Positions 55,695-63,021 of a DNA stretch of 64,000 bases are shown here, piece by piece; position 1 is the stretch's first letter, and each line of letters opens with the position of its first letter. The notes below the pieces were generated by a model, which saw only the letters and a program-made list of their open reading frames with translations, was not told the DNA's origin and searched no databases. Where the stretch lies: NCBI RefSeq assembly GCF_024125445.1, contig NZ_JAMXWM010000006.1, forward strand, positions 62,001 through 126,000. Reading direction: 5' to 3'. A program made the translations under genes and the position numbers. The stretch is from Sporolactobacillus shoreicorticis. Lineage in GTDB: Bacteria > Bacillota > Bacilli > Bacillales > Sporolactobacillaceae.

Positions 55695-56909
55695 ATGAAT
55701 TTTTTGGTACGCAACCGTCAATTTTTCATTCTGCTAGCAGGGCAGGGCATTTCTATATTTGGCGGTCAAATTTATTATGTGGGGCTGATGTGGACGATTA
55801 TGAAACAAACAGGTTCTGCAATGTCACTTGGCGCAAGTGTGATCTGTATGACGCTTCCGGTTATTCTTGTCATGCCCTTCGCGGGCGTGCTCGCAGATCG
55901 AAACATTAAAAAACAAATGGTGATGATTGCAGATGCGGTGCGCGCATGCCTCATGTTTCTTGTTGCCTTGCTTCTCTTTGAAGGCTATTTTTCACTTACG
56001 ATCATTAATCTTTGTCTTGTCATCATTTCCGTCGTGGATGCCTTCTTTAATCCCGCTCTGTCTTCTGCGATCCCGCTTATTTTGGATAAGGATCATTTAT
56101 CAAAGGGGAATGCGGTTTTTGAGTTTATTCGGCGCACGTCCGCCATTATCGGCCCGGTGGTTGGGGGCTTTCTCATTACTTTTTTTTCAATTGGTTCTGT
56201 GTTTGTTTTAAATGGTCTTTCCTTTTTTGTTTCATTTATTTTTTCACTGTTCTTAAAAATTCCTCAGGTAACTCAAGCAAAACCGCATGAGTCGTTCGTC
56301 TTCAAGTTCAAGGAAGGACTTATCTATACGATTCATATAAAACGACTTTTGTTTCTCACATTGGTTGGCGGTGTGATTATTAACTTCTTTCTTGCGCCGC
56401 TTGATGTGCTTATTATTTTTACAAGTAAACAGCTGAACTTTGGTTCGACTGGTGTCGGTTGGATCGAGGCATCAATTTCCGTCGGGGCTTTATTGGGCAG
56501 TATAGCAATTCTTTTCGGTCACATTCGTAGTCAGATCGGGTTCGCAGCTGCCGGACTTATTTTTGAAGGTGTGTCACTCATTTTGTCAGGACTTTTCCCG
56601 GGGCTAGTCTCATTTATTCTTTTTTTCGGACTATTAGGATTGGGCATCAGTTTTGCCAGCATTGGCATTGGCACAACCCTTCAATTAATTACGGATGACG
56701 ATAAACGTGGTCGTGTGAACAGTTTCAGTTCTATGCTCAGCTCTTGTACGGTGCCACTTGGTATATTATTTGGTTCGTTCCTGACGAGTAAGCTGGCTGT
56801 TCAATGGATCTTTTTCTTTTTTGGTCTGATTGTCGCCGGTTCGGTGATGCTTCTTTATGCACCATTTAAAGAGGAGCTTCAGATAAATAAAGTATTTAGG
56901 CGACAGTAA
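55695..56909 (+). CDS. MFS transporter, macrolide-efflux-like
   Basis: A 404-residue 12-helix carrier of the MFS_3 group: NRQFFILLAGQGISIFGG at the start, MPFAGVLADRNIKKQMVM as motif A, DAFFNPALSSAIPLI, and a GRVNSF motif late. Such proteins export macrolides and other drugs. AAAGAGGCGAAG ribosome site. It forms a unit with the ArsR-type gene upstream. Confidence 0.85.
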   Translation: MNFLVRNRQFFILLAGQGISIFGGQIYYVGLMWTIMKQTGSAMSLGASVICMTLPVILVMPFAGVLADRNIKKQMVMIADAVRACLMFLVALLLFEGYFSLTIINLCLVIISVVDAFFNPALSSAIPLILDKDHLSKGNAVFEFIRRTSAIIGPVVGGFLITFFSIGSVFVLNGLSFFVSFIFSLFLKIPQVTQAKPHESFVFKFKEGLIYTIHIKRLLFLTLVGGVIINFFLAPLDVLIIFTSKQLNFGSTGVGWIEASISVGALLGSIAILFGHIRSQIGFAAAGLIFEGVSLILSGLFPGLVSFILFFGLLGLGISFASIGIGTTLQLITDDDKRGRVNSFSSMLSSCTVPLGILFGSFLTSKLAVQWIFFFFGLIVAGSVMLLYAPFKEELQINKVFRRQ

Positions 56910-57000
56910 ATCTTTCTTCTGCTATGGCGTAATCGTTGCTGATTCGACTACCCTGTTTACTAAGAAACCTGTGCTCAAACGTTTAAACACAGGTTCTTTA

Positions 57001-57690
57001 TCAGGCTTTTTTATGAGTGAGAAACAGACTTGGGATGAAGATAAGCGCAAGCATAACGGCTGAGACGAGGAATCCGGCATGGTAACCGGCCAAATGATTG
57101 GCGATGGATGGATGCAAACCTTGTATAACCGTTGCGACAACCGTTGCGATCACGGCCGAACCGAAACTTGAACCAAGATTTTCAATAATATTAATACCGA
57201 CACCTGCTTCCAGAAGCTGTGTGCTATCCAGCCCGGTATACGCGTCGCTTGTTAACGGCAGCATAATCCCTCCAAAACTGGTGCCTCGAATGAACAGAAC
57301 GATAGAAAGCCAAATCATACTTGTTTTGTCCGTGATAAAAATAAACGGAATGGATCCGATCAGTGCAAGAACAAGGCTGACCATAACGACATACTTTGCA
57401 CCGATCTTATCAATCAGTTTCCCAATCATTGGCCGGGTAACGAGCATACCGATGCCTTGAGGGATTAACGCAAGTGCTGCTCCGATGGCCGTGAAACGAC
57501 GAAAGCTTTGAAAAAACAACGGTAGAATTAACATGGGCCCGATGATGGCAATGTTTGCTAGGAACAACCCAATGCTTGATGCCGCGAAGTGCTTGTGTTT
57601 AAACAAATGCACGGGAAGTACGGTTCGATTCTTTCTGACATGATTATAGATGAGATAATTACTATGAAAACAAAGCCAATGCACATCCAT
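57001..57690 (-). pseudogene. C-terminal half of a DHA2 (EmrB/QacA) drug transporter
   Basis: A 229-residue frame corresponding to the last six or seven helices of a 14-helix DHA2 exporter. Recognisable parts are LFKHKHFAASSIGLFL, IPQGIGMLVTRPMIGKLIDK and GIMLPLTSDAYTGL. The first half, with motif A and the first seven helices, is absent. Directly upstream lies the first 24 codons of another gene. The simplest reading is a deletion that removed the middle of a regulator-exporter operon. Confidence 0.8.
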
Positions 57691-57708
57691 AGGATTGTGT
57701 CGCCATTG

Positions 57709-57783
57709 TTAAAGGATGTATGATCCGCTCATCTTATTAATTAAGTCCCTAAGTTCCATCAAAACCTGTTCTTCTTTGTTCAT
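57709..57783 (-). pseudogene. N-terminal fragment of a small regulator gene, MarR-like
   Basis: ATG with a GGTGGAGG ribosome site, reading MNKEEQVLMELRDLINKMSG then SYIL and a stop. The helical start is like MarR-family regulators, which often precede DHA2 exporters; too little is left to be sure. An AAACGTTT core in AGTAAACGTTTGTTT (about 57827-57842) upstream may be its old operator and promoter region. Confidence 0.5.
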
Positions 57784-57950
57784 GGCCGATCCTCCACCTC
57801 GTTGGTGCGTTACCACTAATATAGTAAACGTTTGTTTCCATTTCAACACTTACTGTTTTAAGGCGGAGCGAGAAGTGGGAAAAGCAACCGAAGCCCCAAG
57901 TACCGCTAATCCGTTATCCAGTGATGCTGAAATTTGTAATCATGTAATGC

Positions 57951-57979
57951 TTGCAATCATCAACGTATCGATCTATCAT
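57951..57979 (+). promoter_or_regulatory. Promoter placing transcription start at the arsR-like ATG
   Basis: TTGCAA (57951-57956), 17-base spacer, TATCAT (57974-57979). The expected start falls at about 57986, the A of the ATG, and no ribosome site precedes that ATG. Confidence 0.55.
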
Positions 57980-57985
57980 AGTTGT

Positions 57986-58276
57986 ATGAATATTGAACTA
58001 AAGAAAGATGACGAGATACGTGTGCGTATTTTTAAGGCTTTGTCGGATCCGACGAGAATTGAGATCATTCGAACACTGTTTAAGGCAAATAAAGAGATGG
58101 CTTGCGGGGAGGTTGGCGAAGTTTGTGCTGTCTCTAAGTCGAATGTTTCGTACCATTTTCGCACGTTGCGTGAAGCGGGATTAATTATCGTGAGAAGGGA
58201 TGCGCAGACAAAGTTCACCCGAATAGATAAAACGACTTTTCACAACTATCTGCCGGGATTTCTAGAGACTCTGTAG
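57986..58276 (+). CDS. ArsR-family regulator, YbzH-like
   Basis: A 96-residue winged-helix repressor: KALSDPTRIEIIRTLF, CGEVGEVCAVSKSNVSYHFRTLREAGLI. One pair of Cys is present (MACGEVGEVCAV), which does not form the classic CxC arsenite site. The size and the MFS gene further downstream recall the ybzH-ybcL pair of B. subtilis. The ATG at 57986 is favoured; the frame is open upstream to 57716 but reads as non-coding. A dispersed repeat now separates it from the MFS gene. Confidence 0.85.
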   Translation: MNIELKKDDEIRVRIFKALSDPTRIEIIRTLFKANKEMACGEVGEVCAVSKSNVSYHFRTLREAGLIIVRRDAQTKFTRIDKTTFHNYLPGFLETL

Positions 58277-58364
58277 GCAGAATAAAAAGGCTGCCCGATT
58301 AAATGAAGTGGGCAAACCAATAGAGCAGCTGCATGACGGCCGGACATTGGTTGGTTTTTATTAC

Positions 58365-58770
58365 AGGTAAAGAAAGTCTATCGTTTTGCCTTTAATAAGG
58401 ATTCGGTTGGGCGATCGGGTAAGCGCCAAATCTGAGAAATAGACGGAGAAATTCCGCTTATCGAATCAAGAAACGTGAAAATGGAGGTTTTTCTTTGAAT
58501 AAGCGGAAAAATTACCTTTATTTACCTGTGAAACAAGCGCCATGATGTATATAACTGGAAAAACTCCGCTTATTTTACTTGTTACTTAATAAGGAACCAG
58601 AATTTTTTCTGTTTAAGACAAGGTTGATGATTCAAAACCGAATTTGGAGCAAAGGATCTTTCTCTGTAAAAAAGCTTTCGCTAAATACGCATATGTTCTG
58701 TATGCGACGCGAAAGCCACCGCATCCTTTGAAAGTAAGGACCGGGCGTTTTTTGTCCGGTTTTTCTTCCT
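58365..58770 (+). repeat. Dispersed intergenic repeat, copy E
   Basis: Same modules as copies A and D: GGTAAAGAAAG..GTTTTGCCTT stem, GGATTCGGTTGGGCGATCGGG, GACGGAGAAATTCCGCTTAT, AATAAGCGGAAAAATTACC, an AACTGGAAAAACTCCGCTTAT unit, then an insertion of about 100 bases. It ends with GCGACGCGAAAGCCACCGCATCC and a GACCGGGC..GTCCGGTTTTTC terminator (about 58738-58766). The whole 58277-58824 gap has no gene. Confidence 0.8.
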
Positions 58771-58824
58771 TATATAGTTCAATTGTTATACAACTAATAA
58801 ATAAAATGGAACGGATGTGCGAAC

Positions 58825-59985
58825 TTGAAAAAAATATTAAGTGTGTTTTTCTTAATCATGTTTGTCATTGGTACGGATACATTTCTCATCTCACCGCTTC
58901 TCCCTACACTCAGAGATCAATTTGGCGTCGGTCGCGCGCAATCAGGTTGGATGGTAAGCATTTATGCTCTCGGATATGCCCTTTATGCACTTATCGGCGG
59001 TCCGCTTTCTGATCGCTGGAACCGTAAATTGGTTCTGATCGGCGGCATGTCAGGGTTTGCCTTTGCCACTTTCCTATGTGGTTTTGCAGAAAGCTTTTGG
59101 CAGATGCTGTGTCTGAGGGGGCTTGCTGGAATTTTTGCCGCTGTAGCGAGTCCTCAAGTTTGGGCGTTAATCCCTATTGTGGCACCGCCTTCGAAAATCT
59201 TGAAGGCGACAGGTGTTGTTGCTGCCGGATTGGCTGTCTCACAAACACTGGGTGTTCCTCTTGGCAGCTATTTAGCACGTCAATCATGGTCGATTCCGTT
59301 TTTTATTCTCGGGGCATTTACACTCGTTCTTATTCTGCCTGCGCTCTTCATTATTCCTAATACCCACACGAAGCAGGCAGATGCGCGCACGGCCATCATT
59401 GCTCGTTATCGGGAATTACTTGGAACAAGAAAAGCCCAGTATGCTTTCCTTGCCTATTTTGTCTTTCAGGCAGGGAATTTTGCTGCATTTACTTTTCTGG
59501 GGACCTGGCTTGCAGATCAATTTGTGATGACGATTGATCAAATTGGAACTGTTTTGCTTTTTTTGGGATTAGGCAATATCGTCGGCAGTTTTTATGGCAA
59601 CCTCGTGGTGGTTAAGATGGGAAGGAAAAATGCTTTATTAACCGGTTTTGGTCTGATGGCGCTTATCTATTTGCTAATGGGTCGCTCACCGTCTGTTGTT
59701 TTCGTGCAAGTGGCTTTGTTTTTAATCTTTTTCATTGCAGGTACACTTTTTCCGTTGATGATGGCTCAACTGCAGATGCTCTCCGACACCGCCCGTGGGA
59801 CGATCGCTTCGTTAAGCAATGCAACGATGTATGGAGCAACAACCTTTGGTGTCTACATAGCGGGTTTGCTCTATGTCCATGCAGGAGGTTTTCAATCGAT
59901 TTGTATCTTTGCGTCTTTTACCTATATTCTTTCAGGATTCTTGTGGATGAAAAGTGGTTCCCTACGAGGTATACATGACAAGTAA
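58825..59985 (+). CDS. MFS transporter, AraJ/YbcL-like drug:H+ antiporter
   Basis: A 386-residue 12-helix carrier of the DHA1 group. Motif A is read in GGPLSDRWNRKLVLIGG, and motif C-like GLAVSQTLGVPLGSYL in helix 5 points to drug efflux. It resembles YbcL of B. subtilis. TTG start at 58825; the ribosome site is weak. Likely partner of the arsR-type gene at 57986, from which repeat copy E separates it. Confidence 0.83.
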   Translation: MKKILSVFFLIMFVIGTDTFLISPLLPTLRDQFGVGRAQSGWMVSIYALGYALYALIGGPLSDRWNRKLVLIGGMSGFAFATFLCGFAESFWQMLCLRGLAGIFAAVASPQVWALIPIVAPPSKILKATGVVAAGLAVSQTLGVPLGSYLARQSWSIPFFILGAFTLVLILPALFIIPNTHTKQADARTAIIARYRELLGTRKAQYAFLAYFVFQAGNFAAFTFLGTWLADQFVMTIDQIGTVLLFLGLGNIVGSFYGNLVVVKMGRKNALLTGFGLMALIYLLMGRSPSVVFVQVALFLIFFIAGTLFPLMMAQLQMLSDTARGTIASLSNATMYGATTFGVYIAGLLYVHAGGFQSICIFASFTYILSGFLWMKSGSLRGIHDK

Positions 59986-60051
59986 CCATTTTGACTTGCA
60001 AATCTATGTAAATTCCGCTAACAATAATGCTTTTTTCGCTCTATTGTGTTA

Positions 60052-60081
60052 TTCACAAAAAATATTTACACTTTTTTAAAA
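60052..60081 (+). promoter_or_regulatory. Pho-box-like repeats before the second Ugp-like operon
   Basis: TTCACA (60052-60057), TTTACA (60065-60070) and TTAAAA (60076-60081) are spaced by 7 and 5 bases, fitting the TT(A/T/C)A(C/T)A direct repeats of Bacillus PhoP. A TATAGT -10 candidate follows at 60093-60098. The third repeat is poor, so the call is tentative. Confidence 0.45.
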
Positions 60082-60151
60082 TAAAAGACAATTATAGTGA
60101 TGAAAAATGTGGTATTCTGAAAGGCTAAATAGATTAAGGAGGACCTTATTC

Positions 60152-61207
60152 TTGAAACTAACGTTGAATCAACTCACGTTACGCTTTTCGGATGTTACCG
60201 CTGTCGATCATTTGTCCTGTACCGTCAATGACGGAGAATTTGTTTCTTTACTTGGGCCAAGCGGGTGTGGCAAAAGCTCGACCCTATTTATGCTGGCCGG
60301 ACTCTATCAGCCGACAGAAGGAGAACTTTTCTTTGATGACACGAAAGTGAACACTGTCGAACCGGAGCATCGGGAAATCGGTATGGTCTTCCAAAACTAC
60401 GCATTATATCCGCATATGAGTGTACGTAAAAACATCATGTTCCCATTGAAAATGAAAAAAGTTTCGCGTAAGGAAGCTAATGCGCGAGCGGTTGAGATTG
60501 CTGAGCTAGTAAAGATCGAATCGCTTTTAGAGCGCAAACCAGCGCAGCTTTCCGGTGGACAGCAGCAGCGCGTCGCGATCGCACGCGCGCTTGTGAAGCA
60601 TCCGAAGCTGCTTCTCCTTGATGAACCTCTATCAAATCTTGATGCCAGGCTGCGCATCAACATGCGAGCAGAAATTAAACGAATTCAACGTCAAGTAGGC
60701 ATTACCACTATCTTTGTCACCCATGATCAGGAAGAAGCACTCAGCATTTCCGATCGCATTTTATTGATGAATCAAGGCCGTTTCCAACAGTTTGACCATC
60801 CTCAAGATGTCTACCTTCACCCGACCAATCGTTTCGTTGCTGAATTTCTAGGAAATCCGCCAATTAATCTATTGCCTGTGAACTTCTCGGAAGGAACGGC
60901 TCGCCTGGTACAATCGGACAAGCAAGCAAATAGTTATCTCGGTGTTCGACCGGAACACTTGGCCGTTGTTAATGATGGAGCCAATGCGTTACGCGGTCGA
61001 TCGGAAAGCATTGAATCAGTGGGCAGGGATCATGTTCTGACCGTTGCCATTCAAAATCAAAAAGTGAGAATACTTATTGACGCCGATCAGCCGATCAAGG
61101 CAGGAGACATGGTCTATGTCAGGCCGAAGCCGGATCGCGCATATCTTTTTGATAACGAAGGAAATACGATCACCGCGCAATGGAACGGAGGATTGACCGA
61201 TGATTGA
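60152..61207 (+). CDS. ABC transporter ATPase, UgpC-like
   Basis: A 351-residue ATPase of the MalK/UgpC group: Walker A GPSGCGKSS, Q-loop FQNYALYPHMS, signature QLSGGQQQRVAIARALVK, Walker B LLLLDEPLSNLDA, and a C-terminal TOBE-type domain (LGVRPEHLAVV). TTG start at 60152 with AAGGAGG nine bases upstream; an ATG 15 codons earlier would place the ribosome site inside the gene. It leads an ATPase-permease-permease-binding protein operon, an order often seen for ugp-type systems of Bacilli. Confidence 0.93.
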   Translation: MKLTLNQLTLRFSDVTAVDHLSCTVNDGEFVSLLGPSGCGKSSTLFMLAGLYQPTEGELFFDDTKVNTVEPEHREIGMVFQNYALYPHMSVRKNIMFPLKMKKVSRKEANARAVEIAELVKIESLLERKPAQLSGGQQQRVAIARALVKHPKLLLLDEPLSNLDARLRINMRAEIKRIQRQVGITTIFVTHDQEEALSISDRILLMNQGRFQQFDHPQDVYLHPTNRFVAEFLGNPPINLLPVNFSEGTARLVQSDKQANSYLGVRPEHLAVVNDGANALRGRSESIESVGRDHVLTVAIQNQKVRILIDADQPIKAGDMVYVRPKPDRAYLFDNEGNTITAQWNGGLTDD

Positions 61208-62126
61208 ACGCCGGACGTGGAAAAAAACGTTGCGGGCACTTCTCTACTTGGCGCCGGCATTAGCGTTAATTATTGTTTTTGATGTGTATCCGATTATTAA
61301 ATCATTTCTAATTAGCTTTTATACCCGATATAACTATTTCACGGATGTCGTTTACGCGCGCGGCATAGACAATTATTTATCAATCTTTAATGATCCGGAG
61401 TTCTGGCTGTCACTGCGCAATACGGCGATCTTTGTTCTTGGTGTTGTTCCCGCCTCCATTTGCCTGTCACTTGCCGTAGCTGTTTTGCTTAATCAGAAGA
61501 TACGCTTTCGCGGCTTGCTTCGAACGATCTATTTTATTCCATTTGTGACTTCGGTTGTGGCTGTGTCCGTTGTCTGGCGTTGGATTTTTCACTCTCAGTA
61601 CGGATTGCTTAATGCAGCACTCGGCTTGGTAGGTATTTCCTCAATTCATTGGCTGACCGATCCGAATTGGGCCATGCCCGCACTTATTATTCTGGCAATT
61701 TGGAAAGGCCTCGGCTATAATATTGTCATTTTTCTTGCCGGCTTACAAAATATCGACAGCAACTATTATCGGGCGGCAAGAATCGATGGCGCTTCACCAT
61801 GGCAGCGTTTCATCCATATCACGGTTCCGATGCTTTCAGGGACGACCTTATTCGTCTCAATTATCGCGATGATCAACGCGTTCAAGGTGTTTGACGAGAT
61901 TTATGCGTTATTTAACGGCTATCCCGGACCGGTCAACAGCGCGGAGACCGTTGTCTACTACATATACAACAAATTTTATGTTCAGAACCAATACGGCATT
62001 GCCTCGGCTGCCTCCTACGTTTTATTTCTGATTATTTTTGTACTGACTTTGATTCAGCTTAAGGTAGGCGGGCAGAAAAAGGAACGTACACGCAGCAAAA
62101 AATTAGCGACTGGAGGTGGCCGTTGA
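61200..62126 (+). CDS. ABC transporter permease, UgpA-like
   Basis: A 308-residue permease with six membrane helices. The EAA loop is YYRAARIDGASPWQRFIHITVP. The N-terminus has the YLAPALALIIVFDVYPI pattern common in UgpA/LacF proteins; the C-terminus is basic. It overlaps the ATPase gene by 8 bases and the next permease by one base (TGATG). Confidence 0.93.
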   Translation: MIERRTWKKTLRALLYLAPALALIIVFDVYPIIKSFLISFYTRYNYFTDVVYARGIDNYLSIFNDPEFWLSLRNTAIFVLGVVPASICLSLAVAVLLNQKIRFRGLLRTIYFIPFVTSVVAVSVVWRWIFHSQYGLLNAALGLVGISSIHWLTDPNWAMPALIILAIWKGLGYNIVIFLAGLQNIDSNYYRAARIDGASPWQRFIHITVPMLSGTTLFVSIIAMINAFKVFDEIYALFNGYPGPVNSAETVVYYIYNKFYVQNQYGIASAASYVLFLIIFVLTLIQLKVGGQKKERTRSKKLATGGGR

Positions 62127-62950
62127 TGCGTCGCGGGGCTTTTTCTAAGGGTTTTATTTATCTTCTCTTAATTGCCGGGGGTATTTTAATGCTTCTTCCC
62201 TTTGTCTGGATGATCAGTACGTCGCTCAAAGCACCGAATCAGGTCATGACACTGCCGCCGATTTGGCTTCCGCATCCGATTGAGTGGTCGAATTATCTTC
62301 ATGCATGGCATACTGCACCGTTCGCACGTTATTTGTTTAACAGCATTTTTGTAGCGGCATTAAGTACTCTTGGCGTGCTGCTTACAACAATTCTCGCCGC
62401 CTATGCGTTTTCGCAAATCAACTTTTACGGTCGGGATGTGGTTTTCTCCATTTTGCTTGGCACAATGATGGTTCCGGGGGAGATCTTGCTAATTCCCAAC
62501 TTTGTTACATTAGTAAAGCTGGGCTGGATCGATCATTATGAGGCGCTGACGGTTCCGTGGATGGCCAGTGTTTTCGCAATTTTTCTTTTACGTCAGTTCT
62601 TCTTGTCGATTCCAAAAGAGCTGAGTTATGCAGCCAAAATGGACGGGTGTAGTGACTTTAAGTATCTTTGGCTGATCATGGTACCCATTTCCAAACCGGC
62701 ACTCATTACGATCGCTTTACTGCAGGTCATCGGCAGCTGGAATTCGTTTCTATGGCCGCTGATTGTCACCAATTCAATGACGATGCGCACGATGCCGGTC
62801 GGATTGATGGCATTCAGTTCGGAAGCCGGAACAGAATACAATTTACTCATGGTGGCTGCGACGATGGTGATTCTGCCGATGATTATTCTTTTCATCATTC
62901 TGCAAAAATACATCATTGAGGGGGTGACCCGAGCCGGAATCAAAGGATAA
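62126..62950 (+). CDS. ABC transporter permease, UgpE-like
   Basis: A 274-residue MalG-type permease: LPFVWMISTSLKAPNQV, EAA-like loop SYAAKMDGCSDFKYLWLIMVPISKP, and the typical C-terminus ending GVTRAGIKG. ATG at 62126 behind GGAGGTG; a TTG one codon earlier is possible. Partner of the UgpA-like permease. Confidence 0.93.
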   Translation: MRRGAFSKGFIYLLLIAGGILMLLPFVWMISTSLKAPNQVMTLPPIWLPHPIEWSNYLHAWHTAPFARYLFNSIFVAALSTLGVLLTTILAAYAFSQINFYGRDVVFSILLGTMMVPGEILLIPNFVTLVKLGWIDHYEALTVPWMASVFAIFLLRQFFLSIPKELSYAAKMDGCSDFKYLWLIMVPISKPALITIALLQVIGSWNSFLWPLIVTNSMTMRTMPVGLMAFSSEAGTEYNLLMVAATMVILPMIILFIILQKYIIEGVTRAGIKG

Positions 62951-63021
62951 AATCAGCATCCATGTCGATGACCGCAACCAGCCTATTACCGTACAATTAA
63001 AAATTCGGGAGGAATTTATTC

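Noticed and set aside
57716-57985. N-terminal extension of the YbzH-like ArsR protein
   Set aside because: The upstream open frame overlaps remains of the minus-strand regulator and its promoter, and ArsR proteins of this type are about 100 residues.
58640-58770. c-di-GMP riboswitch (GACGCGAAAGCCACCG resembles the GACGCAAAGCC core)
   Set aside because: The second conserved stem and the GGTAGC segment of the class I riboswitch are missing, and the module is repeated next to unrelated genes.
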